Shown here: positions 53,879 to 61,295 of the stretch, piece by piece
Numbering within the stretch: the stretch's first letter is position 1
Layout of the letters: every line of letters begins with the position of its first letter
Source of the DNA: Saprospiraceae bacterium UBA2329
Lineage (GTDB): Bacteria; Bacteroidota; Bacteroidia; Chitinophagales; Saprospiraceae
Length of the DNA stretch: 64,000 nt
Direction of reading: 5' to 3'
Assembly: GCA_002344975.1 (NCBI GenBank)
Contig: DDUV01000050.1
Coordinates: 9,573-73,572 of the forward strand
Made by a program: the position numbers and the translations under genes
Notes under the pieces: generated by a model
The model's input: only the letters and a program-made list of their open reading frames with translations
Databases searched by the model: none
What the model was told of the DNA's origin: nothing

Positions 53879-54097
53879 ATGAACGCAAATTTAGGAACTT
53901 CCAACGACACACGCAAGATCGTTGATGAATTGGGCAAAAACATTTTTGACCCATCGAGCGCAAGTCTCTATCATGACGCGCTTACATTCCTTCTTTCCAA
54001 TTTCAAATACCGGTCAGACGCTGCCCAGCAATGTGAGGTGCATTTCCCTGCCGTCACAGAACTGATTGAGTATTTCCACCACCTTGGCAAAGAGTAA
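53879..54097 (+). CDS. small hypothetical element protein
   Basis: The 72 residues (MNANLGTSNDTRKIVDELGK, then ALTFLLSNFKYRSDAAQQCE) are predicted mostly helical, soluble and slightly acidic. No family is recognised. The gene is flanked by GC-rich hairpins on both sides and keeps the spacing of a real gene. Confidence 0.55.
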   Translation: MNANLGTSNDTRKIVDELGKNIFDPSSASLYHDALTFLLSNFKYRSDAAQQCEVHFPAVTELIEYFHHLGKE

Positions 54098-54111
54098 TTT
54101 TTGAGAAGGCA

Positions 54112-54135
54112 GCGCCGCCCGCTTATGGGCGGCGC
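54112..54135. repeat. GC-rich hairpin before the second HTH gene
   Basis: GCGCCGCCC and GGGCGGCGC are perfect 9-bp arms with a GCTTAT loop. No T-run follows. Confidence 0.65.
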
Positions 54136-54177
54136 CTGGCGAAGACTATGGTTTACTTTCATATCAAACCATTCAAA

Positions 54178-54414
54178 ATGAATAGTTCAACCACTTTAGA
54201 ACGTGTATTGAGGATGCTGAAAATTTACAAAGGCATACCCTTTACTTTCTCCATACGCGCATTGTCGCGCACTGTCGGCGTCAGCGAACGAACGATCTAT
54301 TATTGGCGCAAAGGAAAAACCGAGCCAACAGAACAAGAGGCCGCTTTGATGCGCCTTTGCCTGTATCGCATGACTAAATACACAAACTTCAAAACGCCCG
54401 GCCATGAAAATTAA
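54178..54414 (+). CDS. small helix-turn-helix protein before the primase-helicase
   Basis: The start at 54178 (MNSSTTLERVLRMLKIYKGI) gives 78 residues; 54148 is an alternative. FSIRALSRTVGVSERTIYYW is a clear HTH of the homeodomain/transposase-like kind, followed by a basic segment. It overlaps the primase-helicase start by 11 bp, so the two are co-translated. It may be a regulator or an origin-recognition factor for the nearby iterons. Confidence 0.75.
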   Translation: MNSSTTLERVLRMLKIYKGIPFTFSIRALSRTVGVSERTIYYWRKGKTEPTEQEAALMRLCLYRMTKYTNFKTPGHEN

Positions 54415-57208
54415 AAGCATACCCGTTTCAAAGTATCACGGCCTGAGCGCTTATTTTGAAGGATTCTGCAACATGGAGGACATTATCGGCGAGATGACGT
54501 CAGGCGAGCTAAAACCGCTCTCTGAGAAACTCGCTGCCGCCCTTCAAGAGAGCAAGGCCGCTTACAAAGTGGTAAAGGAGCGAGATTGTCCCGCTTTTAT
54601 CATAGGCCTGTTTGCTCGCAAGGAAAACGACGCCTGCGAGGGATACAAGCCGGTATTAGGAATAGATATTGACGGCATACGGGACGACTTCGAGCAACTT
54701 TTGATATTCCAGGAATTGAAGGAAATCCCGTATGTATTGGCAGCTTTTCCCTCCGTCAGTGGTTTGGGCTTGCGGGCATTAGTGGCCACCAACGCCACGT
54801 TTGACACCCACAAAAAAGCGTATGAGGCCGTTTGCACCGATCTGAGCCGCCGTTTGGACATTCCTACCGACAAAGAGCAGCGCCGCCGCATCAAAGCCGC
54901 CCAGAACGCCGGGGAAGCGGCGCCCGATGGTCCCGTCATAGATACCGGCGTGAATAACCAGGCACGGATTTGGTTTTACTCGCATGTTGAGGCCAAAGAC
55001 TTGTATATCAATGAAAATGCCGCCACTTTTACCATAGATGAGGAAGAAAGACCACAAAAAAACAACCGCCCGGCACCGGCGCCCGTATCGAGGGCCAAAG
55101 AGGGCATTACAGAGCGCGAAAAAATAGACCTGGCATTGGACAAGGTAGCCCGCCAAAGTCATCACCCGGTCAATGGCGGCCGCAATGCCTTTGTATTTGC
55201 TTTTGCCTGCGAATTGTGCCGTTTTGGAGTGCCGAAAAGTACCGCCATTGCTGAATGTCAGGCGTACATTGATACGGACTTTTCAGAAACCGAAATTGGC
55301 AAAACCATAGAAAGCGCCTACTCATCTAAGCGTTTTGGAGAGTTCACAGATCGCCAACTAATTGCGTACAGGAACCGCCTGAGCGGCCGCGCAACACAAC
55401 ATACAATAGCCGCCGCCATTGTTCCCGCCGCCGCGCCGATGGACGCCACACCGGCGCCCGTTGCCGCCGCCATTGAGAAGCGGAAAGCGCCGGAACCGGA
55501 ACCGGAACCGCCTTTGTACCTGGGCGAAAATTGCTACCTGTTTGAGGAAAACAAAGGCAAAACCAAGAGTAAAGAGCGCATCAGCAATTTTGCAATTGTG
55601 CCGCTTTATTTGCTCTTGGACAGTCACGACCCTAAACGGGTTTGGTTGCTTCGGAATATGCAGGAGGAAGAAACGGAGCTTTGTTTTCCATCGCGGTACC
55701 TGAGTTCGCCAAAGGACTTTTGCGCCCTCATCGAGGGGAAAGGAAACTTTGTGTTTTCGGCCAATATGAAGCAATTGGCTACACTCAAAGAGTACCTCTA
55801 CCCAAAGGAGCAAAAAGCGCAGGAAATAGGCACGTTGGGGCATCAGCCGGAAACTGGCTACTATGCCTTTGCTCAGGGCATTTATGACGGCAGTACCTAC
55901 CTGCAGGCAGATGAATACGGCATCGTTCGAGCTGGGGAAAAACTCTACTATCTGCCGGCATTTAGCAAGGTCAACGAATTGGCCGAACGGGAATACCACA
56001 ACGAGCGGAAAGTTTTGTTTCGCCCTGGTAAGGCTACTTTTGAGCAGTGGGCCCAACAACTTATTACCGTCTTTGGAGACAACGCCGTTATCGGGATTTG
56101 CTTTGTAGTGGCGGCATTGTTTCGGGACATCATTTTTGCCCACGTCAACGCCTTTCCGATACTCTTTCTCTTTGGGCCACGCGGAACGGGCAAAACAACC
56201 TATCGTTTGGGCCTCAAAGTCCTATTTGGCAACTATGGGCCGAATGACGCTATCGGCCTGGGGAGCCAAAGCAGCCCGAAAGGTTTTGCCCGGAAGCTGG
56301 CACAGATCAGGAACGGCCTGGAAGCCTTCGAGGAGTACAAAAACCGCATCAATCCGGCATTGATCGAGATGCTGAAAAACATCTATGACGGCATCGGCTA
56401 CGAACGCGCCCAAAGCACCAACGACAACCGCACACACGCTACACCGGTGAACTCTGCCGTCATTGTGGCCGGCCAGGAAATGCCTACCAAAGAGAATGCA
56501 CTGTTTAGCCGGGTGCTGATGTTGTCGTTTGGCAAAACTTCGCACACCGACGAGGCGAAGCGAGAATTTCACGCCCTGGAAACGCTCATCGAGGATGGTT
56601 TGGGAAATGTCCTCATTGAGATCATTACCCACCGGGAAGCCGTCAGCGCTCAGTTTGAAAAGAGCTTTTCAGAGGTGTACGCGCATCTGAGAAAAGACCA
56701 CACCACCAACAGCATGGACGAACGCTCATTGAGCAACGTTGCCGCACTATTGGCGCCCATGAAGCTATTGGCTGAAAGGCTGGCTTTCCCCTTCAGCTAT
56801 GCGGAAGCCTACAAAGCATTCCGCTCACGCCTGCTCTCACAAAATGAGCAAATGGCACAAAGCAGCGAGGTAGTACAGTTTTGGAGAATTGTCGGAGTAC
56901 TGATTGACAACGGCCAGATCAGGGCCAACCATGACTACAAAATTTCGGAGGGAAGAATTGCCATTTTCATGGAAGGCATTTTCAGGCAGTACTACAAACA
57001 TTGTACAGAGACCGGTATTACTCCTTTAGATCAAGCTACCCTTGAAAGCTACCTTTCGATGCAGCCGTATTTCAGGCGCCCGGAAAACGATCCAGGGCGC
57101 ATAAAAACCAAAGTGAGAATGGAAAATGGCCTACAAAGACGCTGCCTTGTGTTTGAAGAAAATTTCACGGAGAGCGAATTTTTGAAAAATACCGGGAACA
57201 TTGACTAA
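54404..57208 (+). CDS. primase-helicase (VirE N-like primase plus AAA+ helicase)
   Basis: Of the 934 residues, ~1-215 are a BT4734/VirE N-terminal-like domain related to archaeo-eukaryotic primases: DID at 88-90 (VLGIDIDG) and PSVSGLGLRALV at 116-127. About 230-315 is a helical primase C-terminal-like region (NGGRNAFVFAFACELCRFGV). About 540-780 is an AAA+/SF3-like helicase with Walker A FGPRGTGKTT (591-599) and an acidic strand GLEAFEEYKN as candidate Walker B. PVNSAVIVAGQEMPTKENAL fits sensor 1. The protein probably opens and primes the iteron origin directly after its gene. The last codons already contain one iteron (57191-57199). Confidence 0.85.
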   Translation: MKIKSIPVSKYHGLSAYFEGFCNMEDIIGEMTSGELKPLSEKLAAALQESKAAYKVVKERDCPAFIIGLFARKENDACEGYKPVLGIDIDGIRDDFEQLLIFQELKEIPYVLAAFPSVSGLGLRALVATNATFDTHKKAYEAVCTDLSRRLDIPTDKEQRRRIKAAQNAGEAAPDGPVIDTGVNNQARIWFYSHVEAKDLYINENAATFTIDEEERPQKNNRPAPAPVSRAKEGITEREKIDLALDKVARQSHHPVNGGRNAFVFAFACELCRFGVPKSTAIAECQAYIDTDFSETEIGKTIESAYSSKRFGEFTDRQLIAYRNRLSGRATQHTIAAAIVPAAAPMDATPAPVAAAIEKRKAPEPEPEPPLYLGENCYLFEENKGKTKSKERISNFAIVPLYLLLDSHDPKRVWLLRNMQEEETELCFPSRYLSSPKDFCALIEGKGNFVFSANMKQLATLKEYLYPKEQKAQEIGTLGHQPETGYYAFAQGIYDGSTYLQADEYGIVRAGEKLYYLPAFSKVNELAEREYHNERKVLFRPGKATFEQWAQQLITVFGDNAVIGICFVVAALFRDIIFAHVNAFPILFLFGPRGTGKTTYRLGLKVLFGNYGPNDAIGLGSQSSPKGFARKLAQIRNGLEAFEEYKNRINPALIEMLKNIYDGIGYERAQSTNDNRTHATPVNSAVIVAGQEMPTKENALFSRVLMLSFGKTSHTDEAKREFHALETLIEDGLGNVLIEIITHREAVSAQFEKSFSEVYAHLRKDHTTNSMDERSLSNVAALLAPMKLLAERLAFPFSYAEAYKAFRSRLLSQNEQMAQSSEVVQFWRIVGVLIDNGQIRANHDYKISEGRIAIFMEGIFRQYYKHCTETGITPLDQATLESYLSMQPYFRRPENDPGRIKTKVRMENGLQRRCLVFEENFTESEFLKNTGNID

Positions 57209-57601
57209 AAAAAATTATAATAATATGATATACAATACTTTAAGTGTTCCCGGTATGTTCCCGGTATGTTCCCGGTCAAAACGTAAATTGTTGATTTTCA
57301 GTATAGTAAAATTTAGCCTCTGTTCCCGGTGTGTTCCCGGTTTTGACCTGTTTTTGAAATCTGAAAAAATTACCACTACTCGAAATTGTGAAAAATACAG
57401 GCCAAATAATTTTTTGCAGCAAAGAGGCCGATTTGAAGTTGCCGATCTTCAAAACGTGCCAAATTCACGCCAACGACCGGGAACAAAATGCCCAATACCG
57501 GGAACACACCGGGAACAAAAACGGCTAGACCGGGAACACTTAACATTTTGTTTTTGTGGTCTTTATGTCAAAAAAAGGCCCATGTTCCCGGTGTTCCCGG
57601 T
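57191..57601. other. candidate replication origin: 12 GTTCCCGGT iterons and an AT-rich tract
   Basis: GTTCCCGGT occurs on the + strand at 57246, 57257, 57268, 57322, 57333, 57584 and 57593, and as ACCGGGAAC at 57191, 57476, 57497, 57508 and 57529. Five neighbouring pairs or triplet steps are 11 or 9 bp apart, close to one helical turn. An almost pure A+T stretch lies at 57205-57243 before the first triplet and another at 57602-57638. The layout is iterons plus unwinding region next to the replication gene. No gene is supported in 57,209-57,671. Confidence 0.75.
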
Positions 57602-57671
57602 AAAAACACAAGTTTTTTTTTTAGAAAAATTTTTTGCCCGATTTTGGGAATAAATGTGAAAAACTGATGAA

Positions 57672-57905
57672 ATGCAACCAACGATTTTTACCAAAAGACG
57701 AGACGCCATCGCAGCCATGGTTTTACAGGGTTTGACATCCGATGAAAACAATCTCAGCTACGACCCAAAGCTACCAGGTACCGGATATGACCAACTGGCA
57801 GAAAACGCCATGAGATTGGCTGAGGCCCTGGAGAGAGTAATTGAAGCACGAGACGCACCGGCGCGAGAGCCGCAAAGTATTGACGAAACCGACGTACCGA
57901 AATGA
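57672..57905 (+). CDS. small hypothetical element protein
   Basis: The 77 residues (MQPTIFTKRRDAIAAMVLQG, YDQLAENAMRLAEALERVI) are mostly helical with an acidic C terminus. The pattern resembles short phage and mobile-element proteins of unknown role. It lies directly after the iteron block and before a strong GC hairpin. Confidence 0.6.
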   Translation: MQPTIFTKRRDAIAAMVLQGLTSDENNLSYDPKLPGTGYDQLAENAMRLAEALERVIEARDAPAREPQSIDETDVPK

Positions 57906-57918
57906 TCGAAAACAAAAA

Positions 57919-57953
57919 GGCCGGGCGCCCACCTACAAGAACAGCGCCCGGCC
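57919..57953. repeat. 10-bp GC hairpin after the 77-residue gene
   Basis: GGCCGGGCGC and GCGCCCGGCC pair perfectly around a 15-nt loop. An A-run precedes and only a weak T-run follows. Confidence 0.65.
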
Positions 57954-57985
57954 AACTTTCAAACAATTGAAAATCAGGCAAATTT

Positions 57986-59389
57986 ATGAAATTCCGTTTC
58001 ACACTTCCAACCAATGAGGAATTTTTTCAGCGGTACGCTGGCCTCATCCCTACCCTCTCAAAATTGGGTTATCTCGCCCAGGTGGTAAGCGCTCTTACCG
58101 AAGTGGGCATTTTGTTTGCCCTCATCCTCAATGCCGTTGCCGACATCATGCCGCCCGGCCTGGCTACAATGACCGGTATCACAGGTGCAATATTGGCTAC
58201 TGCCTTTATCGAAATCGGCCTGCGCAAGTTCCTACCGTTCAGCGCCCGGCAGATTTTGAACAAACGCTTTGCAGGACTTGACTTGGTTATGTCGGTAGCC
58301 ATTTTTACCGCTTCACTGTTGTTACTCACTGCATCGGGCGCCCTGTCGTTTTATGGCAGCAAAGAGACCGTTGCCGCCGTTGTTCCACCGGCACAAACAG
58401 AAGGAACGGGCGCCATTGACACCACAGTCAACAGCCACCGCCAAAGTAACCTAAAGTCCTACCAACGGGACAGTGCCGCCATTGCAGGCCGGTACGCTTC
58501 ACAGATCGCAGCGCTCGAAACGGCTCACAAAGCCGCCACCGACGCGGCCAATACCAAGCTGAAAGGAATTGAGGCAAGGGAGCGTAGTACCGGCCAAAGT
58601 TTCAGCACCCAGAAAGCGAGCATCAAACAATCCGTTGCCGATGCCGCCGCCGCCCATGCTGCGAAGCTGGCCGCCCTTACTGAGACCGGGGCGAAGGAAA
58701 TGCGAGCGCTCCAGGACGAACATAATGCCCTGGAGACTGATTTGATGCGAGAACGCGCCGAATGGTTGGCAGCATTGAAACAGGGCAATAAAGAAGCCGA
58801 AGCCAAACGGCAAAAGCAGGTATCAACATGGGGAAGTAGTGTGGCCTGGTTTACCGTTTTGTGCCTAGCTGTTTTGTTGCTGGCGGTCGCCCTGCAGGAA
58901 GTCCATGCACACGGGAGCGAGATACAAGAGGAGGCACTGCCCAATGAGTACTATTTCCGGCAGTCGCCGTTGGCGGCATTTATGGCGGCCGTATCGGAGC
59001 GCTTCCATGCCAAAGTATTTGCAATCATCAAACGCATCGAGGACGGCACACCGGAGCCACCAGAACCCGGAGCGCCGCCAACAGTATACGAGTATACCCA
59101 GACGATGCAGCGCCGCCCCATCGGATTTAAACCGATACCAATACACAGAAAACCGGAGGACACGCACGTCGGCGACGGCAGTAGCGCCAAAGAGGCCCTG
59201 AAAAATCTAACGAGACCCGTTGCATACGAGACTCGTAGCGCTGCGCATAAGTTCAAAGATTGTCTGCATTGTGGCGCCCAATTTATCCCCAACCATAAAG
59301 TTCAAAAGTATTGTGGGGAGCCATGCCGTATTCAGGCATGGGAAGCCAAAAACGGGCGCAAACCATACATGAAGAAAGGGACAAAGTAA
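57986..59389 (+). CDS. multi-pass membrane protein with coiled coil and C-terminal zinc-knuckle-like motif
   Basis: Of the 467 residues, the first ~130 hold about three transmembrane helices (YLAQVVSALTEVGILFALIL, MTGITGAILATAFIEIGL, VMSVAIFTASLLLLTASGAL). A long coiled coil covers about 150-280. A further helix (SVAWFTVLCLAVLLLAVAL) precedes a Pro-rich linker and a final CxxC...CxxxC motif (C426, C429, C443, C447: CLHCGAQF, YCGEPCRIQAW). The Cys pattern suggests zinc and perhaps DNA binding. The overall plan resembles proteins that span the envelope in plasmids and phages, but no family is recognised. It may work with the AT-hook protein. Confidence 0.75.
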   Translation: MKFRFTLPTNEEFFQRYAGLIPTLSKLGYLAQVVSALTEVGILFALILNAVADIMPPGLATMTGITGAILATAFIEIGLRKFLPFSARQILNKRFAGLDLVMSVAIFTASLLLLTASGALSFYGSKETVAAVVPPAQTEGTGAIDTTVNSHRQSNLKSYQRDSAAIAGRYASQIAALETAHKAATDAANTKLKGIEARERSTGQSFSTQKASIKQSVADAAAAHAAKLAALTETGAKEMRALQDEHNALETDLMRERAEWLAALKQGNKEAEAKRQKQVSTWGSSVAWFTVLCLAVLLLAVALQEVHAHGSEIQEEALPNEYYFRQSPLAAFMAAVSERFHAKVFAIIKRIEDGTPEPPEPGAPPTVYEYTQTMQRRPIGFKPIPIHRKPEDTHVGDGSSAKEALKNLTRPVAYETRSAAHKFKDCLHCGAQFIPNHKVQKYCGEPCRIQAWEAKNGRKPYMKKGTK

Positions 59390-59408
59390 ACGTATATAAT
59401 GAGTGACA

Positions 59409-59474
59409 TACATTCAATACACATTCATTACATACTCATTACACATTCACTGCACATTCATTGCACATTCATTT
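59409..59474 (+). repeat. six tandem 11-bp repeats before radC
   Basis: Units start at 59409, 59420, 59431, 59442, 59453 and 59464, consensus CACATTCATTA/G. The period equals the main spacing of the GTTCCCGGT iterons, although the sequence differs. It lies between the membrane protein gene and the radC-like gene, 22 bp before the latter. Confidence 0.85.
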
Positions 59475-59496
59475 TTGAACCAAAACAACTACGATT

Positions 59497-59976
59497 ATGA
59501 AAATTGACAAAGTATTTGAGAACCTGGAGAGCAGCGATAAAGTACCCAGGTTAACCCTGAAATTTGAGCCTTCGACAATAAGCCGGGTTGGCCTCAAAGA
59601 CGCTGAAAAGATCGCCGATTTTGTCCGGCAGACATTTGACCCTGGAGAAATGGGGTTAAAGGAGGAAATGATATTGATTCCTTTGGATTCCCTGATGAGG
59701 CCCATTTGTTGGTATCGTTTGGCAACTGGAGGGCGCGATACTGTTTCCGTTGACGCCAATTTGATTTTGATGGTGTGCATAGCAGTGGGCGCCGATGGTC
59801 TCATTATTGCCCACAATCACCCGGACAATGTGGCCATTCCTTCCGAGGAAGATATTGAGAGCGCTCACACACTCAGGCGCAAAGCTCATTACTTGGGACT
59901 GCGGTATGTGGACGACATCATTATCACCAGGGAGGATTATTACAGCCTGGCCGAAAACGATTTGATTTGGGAGTAA
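59497..59976 (+). CDS. RadC-like JAB/MPN domain protein
   Basis: The 159 residues have the JAMM metal motif in LIIAHNHPDNVAIPSEEDIE (H106, H108, S116, D119) with a candidate Glu near 56-57 (LKEEMIL). It is the MPN-only form without the HhH of chromosomal RadC, frequent in plasmids and integrative elements of Bacteroidota. The activity (DNA or ubiquitin-like isopeptide cleavage) is unsettled for this family. It is the last gene before the right end of the element. Confidence 0.9.
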   Translation: MKIDKVFENLESSDKVPRLTLKFEPSTISRVGLKDAEKIADFVRQTFDPGEMGLKEEMILIPLDSLMRPICWYRLATGGRDTVSVDANLILMVCIAVGADGLIIAHNHPDNVAIPSEEDIESAHTLRRKAHYLGLRYVDDIIITREDYYSLAENDLIWE

Positions 59977-59998
59977 ACGCGTATTTTGAAAGCCGTTT

Positions 59999-60016
59999 TG
60001 TACCGGTATTTGTACC
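59999..60016 (+). repeat. paired TGTACC sites near the right end
   Basis: TGTACC at 59999 and 60011 (12 bp apart, same orientation) mirror the pair at 50330 and 50342. Confidence 0.4.
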
Positions 60017-60067
60017 CAGCATTTTTGAACCTGTTAGTTCATTGATTTACAGCGATTTAACCAATAT

Positions 60068-60080
60068 CTGTCGGGATCAC
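60068..60080 (+). other. attachment site, right (attR core)
   Basis: CTGTCGGGATCAC repeats the 3' end of tRNA-Arg outside any tRNA context; the upstream 12 bases (TTAACCAATAT) do not match the tRNA. Confidence 0.85.
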
Positions 60081-60086
60081 TTCTTT

Positions 60087-60125
60087 AAAAGCGCAATTGT
60101 TTGAAATACAAATAATTGCGCTTTT
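60087..60125 (+). terminator. terminator just outside the right end
   Basis: AAAAGCGCAATT (60087-60098) and AATTGCGCTTTT (60114-60125) pair perfectly, followed by more T. It lies 7 bp after the right att core, so it was probably the original terminator of tRNA-Arg before the element separated them. Confidence 0.85.
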
Positions 60126-60246
60126 TTTATGCCCTGAATTTTCAGGCGGGTGACACAATGGTGATAACTTTTATTCATCCAGCTTAAACCCGGCCTCCTC
60201 TCGCAAGTCTCAACAACATCTCACATCACCAAAACTTGAAAAGACC

Positions 60247-60627
60247 ATGAAAAAACAGCTCATTCTGTTGCTCTTCATCTGCATCGCCGCAGCTTTTGCC
60301 ACCGAAGCCCAAGCCCAGCAAACACGCCGCGCCGACCGCCGCGAGGACGTACGCGACCGCCGCGAAAATGTACGCGACCGCTCTGAAAACCGCCGCGACC
60401 GCCGGGAAGATGTACGCGACCGCCGCGAGGACGTGCGCGATGCCCGCGAGGATGTGCGCGACGCTCAACATCAGGGCGGCGTCCTTGACCGGATGGAAGA
60501 CCGCCGCGACGCCCGCGAAGACGTGCGCGATGTACGCGAAGACCGCCGCGACCGCCGCGAAGATGTACGCGACCGCTCGGAGAACCGGCGTGATCGCCGC
60601 GAAAACCGCCGGGACCGAAGGGATTGA
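60247..60627 (+). CDS. secreted Asp/Arg-repeat low-complexity protein
   Basis: The 126 residues start with a signal peptide (KKQLILLLFICIAAAFATEA, then QAQ). The mature part is nearly all repeats of RRDRREDV, RDRSEN and RDAREDV with a short break (AQHQGGVLDRM) in the middle. About a third of residues are Arg and a third Asp or Glu, in alternating clusters that favour salt bridges in a helix. A terminator follows. Role unknown; it could bind polyanions, ions or form a scaffold in the periplasm. Confidence 0.8.
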   Translation: MKKQLILLLFICIAAAFATEAQAQQTRRADRREDVRDRRENVRDRSENRRDRREDVRDRREDVRDAREDVRDAQHQGGVLDRMEDRRDAREDVRDVREDRRDRREDVRDRSENRRDRRENRRDRRD

Positions 60628-60648
60628 GCCGGGGTTTTGCCCAAAAAC

Positions 60649-60688
60649 AAAAAAGGCAGAGGACTGTGATGGTCTTCTGCCTTTTTTT
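60649..60688 (+). terminator. rho-independent terminator after the Asp/Arg gene
   Basis: AAAAAAGGCAGAGGAC pairs with GTCTTCTGCCTTTTTT (one G-U) around TGTGATG, followed by a T-run. The A-rich left arm makes it potentially bidirectional for the convergent DinB gene. Confidence 0.85.
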
Positions 60689-60702
60689 GTCGGTGCCGCG
60701 GA

Positions 60703-61217
60703 CTACTGTTCCAGGTTTTTCTTAGTCAGCACTTCGTGGTGCTGCACATGATAAATCGTAAAGAACATCATCTCGCGCAGGGTGAGTTTGCCCAACAATG
60801 GATGAGGCAAAACATACTGATCGAGTTCTTTTTCCGTAAAACTGTCAAGGCTGGCGCATAACCGGCGCAGCTCATGGTCGAGCGCCCTGCGGATTCGGTT
60901 TCTTGCACGGCCTTGGGAATAAAGCGCCCCGTAGCTCTTCCGCCGCTTTCCAATTTGGAGAGATACTTATTCACCAAACCCTCATAGTCTCTGCCGGCTC
61001 TGTTGGACTGCCCCCAAATGAGCTTCAACATGAATTTCGGCAAAGACAGCGCCTGTCTCAGCGGCCTGACACTGAGTAGAATATGCTCCAATTGCTCTCC
61101 GGCGGTCCATTTGTCGGACTTCCTGAAGGAGAATTCGTCGCTGCTCAGACTGCCCACGAAATCCGAAAATAATTGGTGCTTTTCGGTGAGTTGGTTTTGG
61201 ATGGTTTTGATGTCCAT
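60703..61217 (-). pseudogene. DinB-family gene with a frameshift
   Basis: The first ~110 residues (MDIKTIQNQLTEKHQLFSDF, WTAGEQLEHILLSVRPLRQ) are a DinB/DUF1569-like four-helix fold. The open frame then runs into PKAVQETESAGRSTMSC and stops early at 60768. In another frame the missing end is intact: ALDHELRRLCASLDSF, PHPLLGKLTLREMMFF, HVQHHEVLTKKNLEQ, then a stop at 60703. The full span of 515 bp is one base short of a whole number of codons, so a one-base loss near 60,885-60,925 explains it (gene decay or a sequencing error). Confidence 0.8.
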
Positions 61218-61295
61218 GAAGCCATTTTATTTGTGGAGATATCACAAATATACCTCTTCCCTCCCAAAAACCAAGTCCCGGCAATAAATCCTCCC

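Larger units (their letters stand above)
50173..60080. mobile_element. integrated replicon-like element in tRNA-Arg(TCT)
   Basis: The element is bounded by a 13-bp direct repeat, CTGTCGGGATCAC, at 50173-50185 (3' end of the tRNA) and 60068-60080, giving 9,895 bp. The integrase gene is the first gene inside, next to the tRNA. All supported genes read in the + direction: integrase, unknown, excisionase-like HTH, AT-hook membrane protein, 72-residue protein, HTH, primase-helicase, 77-residue protein, membrane/coiled-coil protein, RadC-like. An iteron cluster follows the primase-helicase. No relaxase, type IV coupling or secretion, terminase, capsid or IS transposase was found, so transfer would need a helper. 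Whether it excises today is unknown. Confidence 0.88.

Noticed and set aside
57201..57653. 150-residue plus-strand ORF through the iteron region
   Set aside because: Its sequence is a translation of GTTCCCGGT repeats and A+T tracts, with no plausible domain; the iterons explain the region better.
59409..59474. CRISPR array
   Set aside because: The units are 11 bp and contiguous, without spacers, and no cas gene is present.
50173..60080. Prophage
   Set aside because: No capsid, portal, terminase, tail or lysis gene could be found; only replication and integration functions are recognisable.
50173..60080. Conjugative transposon or mobilisable element with relaxase
   Set aside because: No relaxase, coupling protein or secretion gene is visible in any supported frame.
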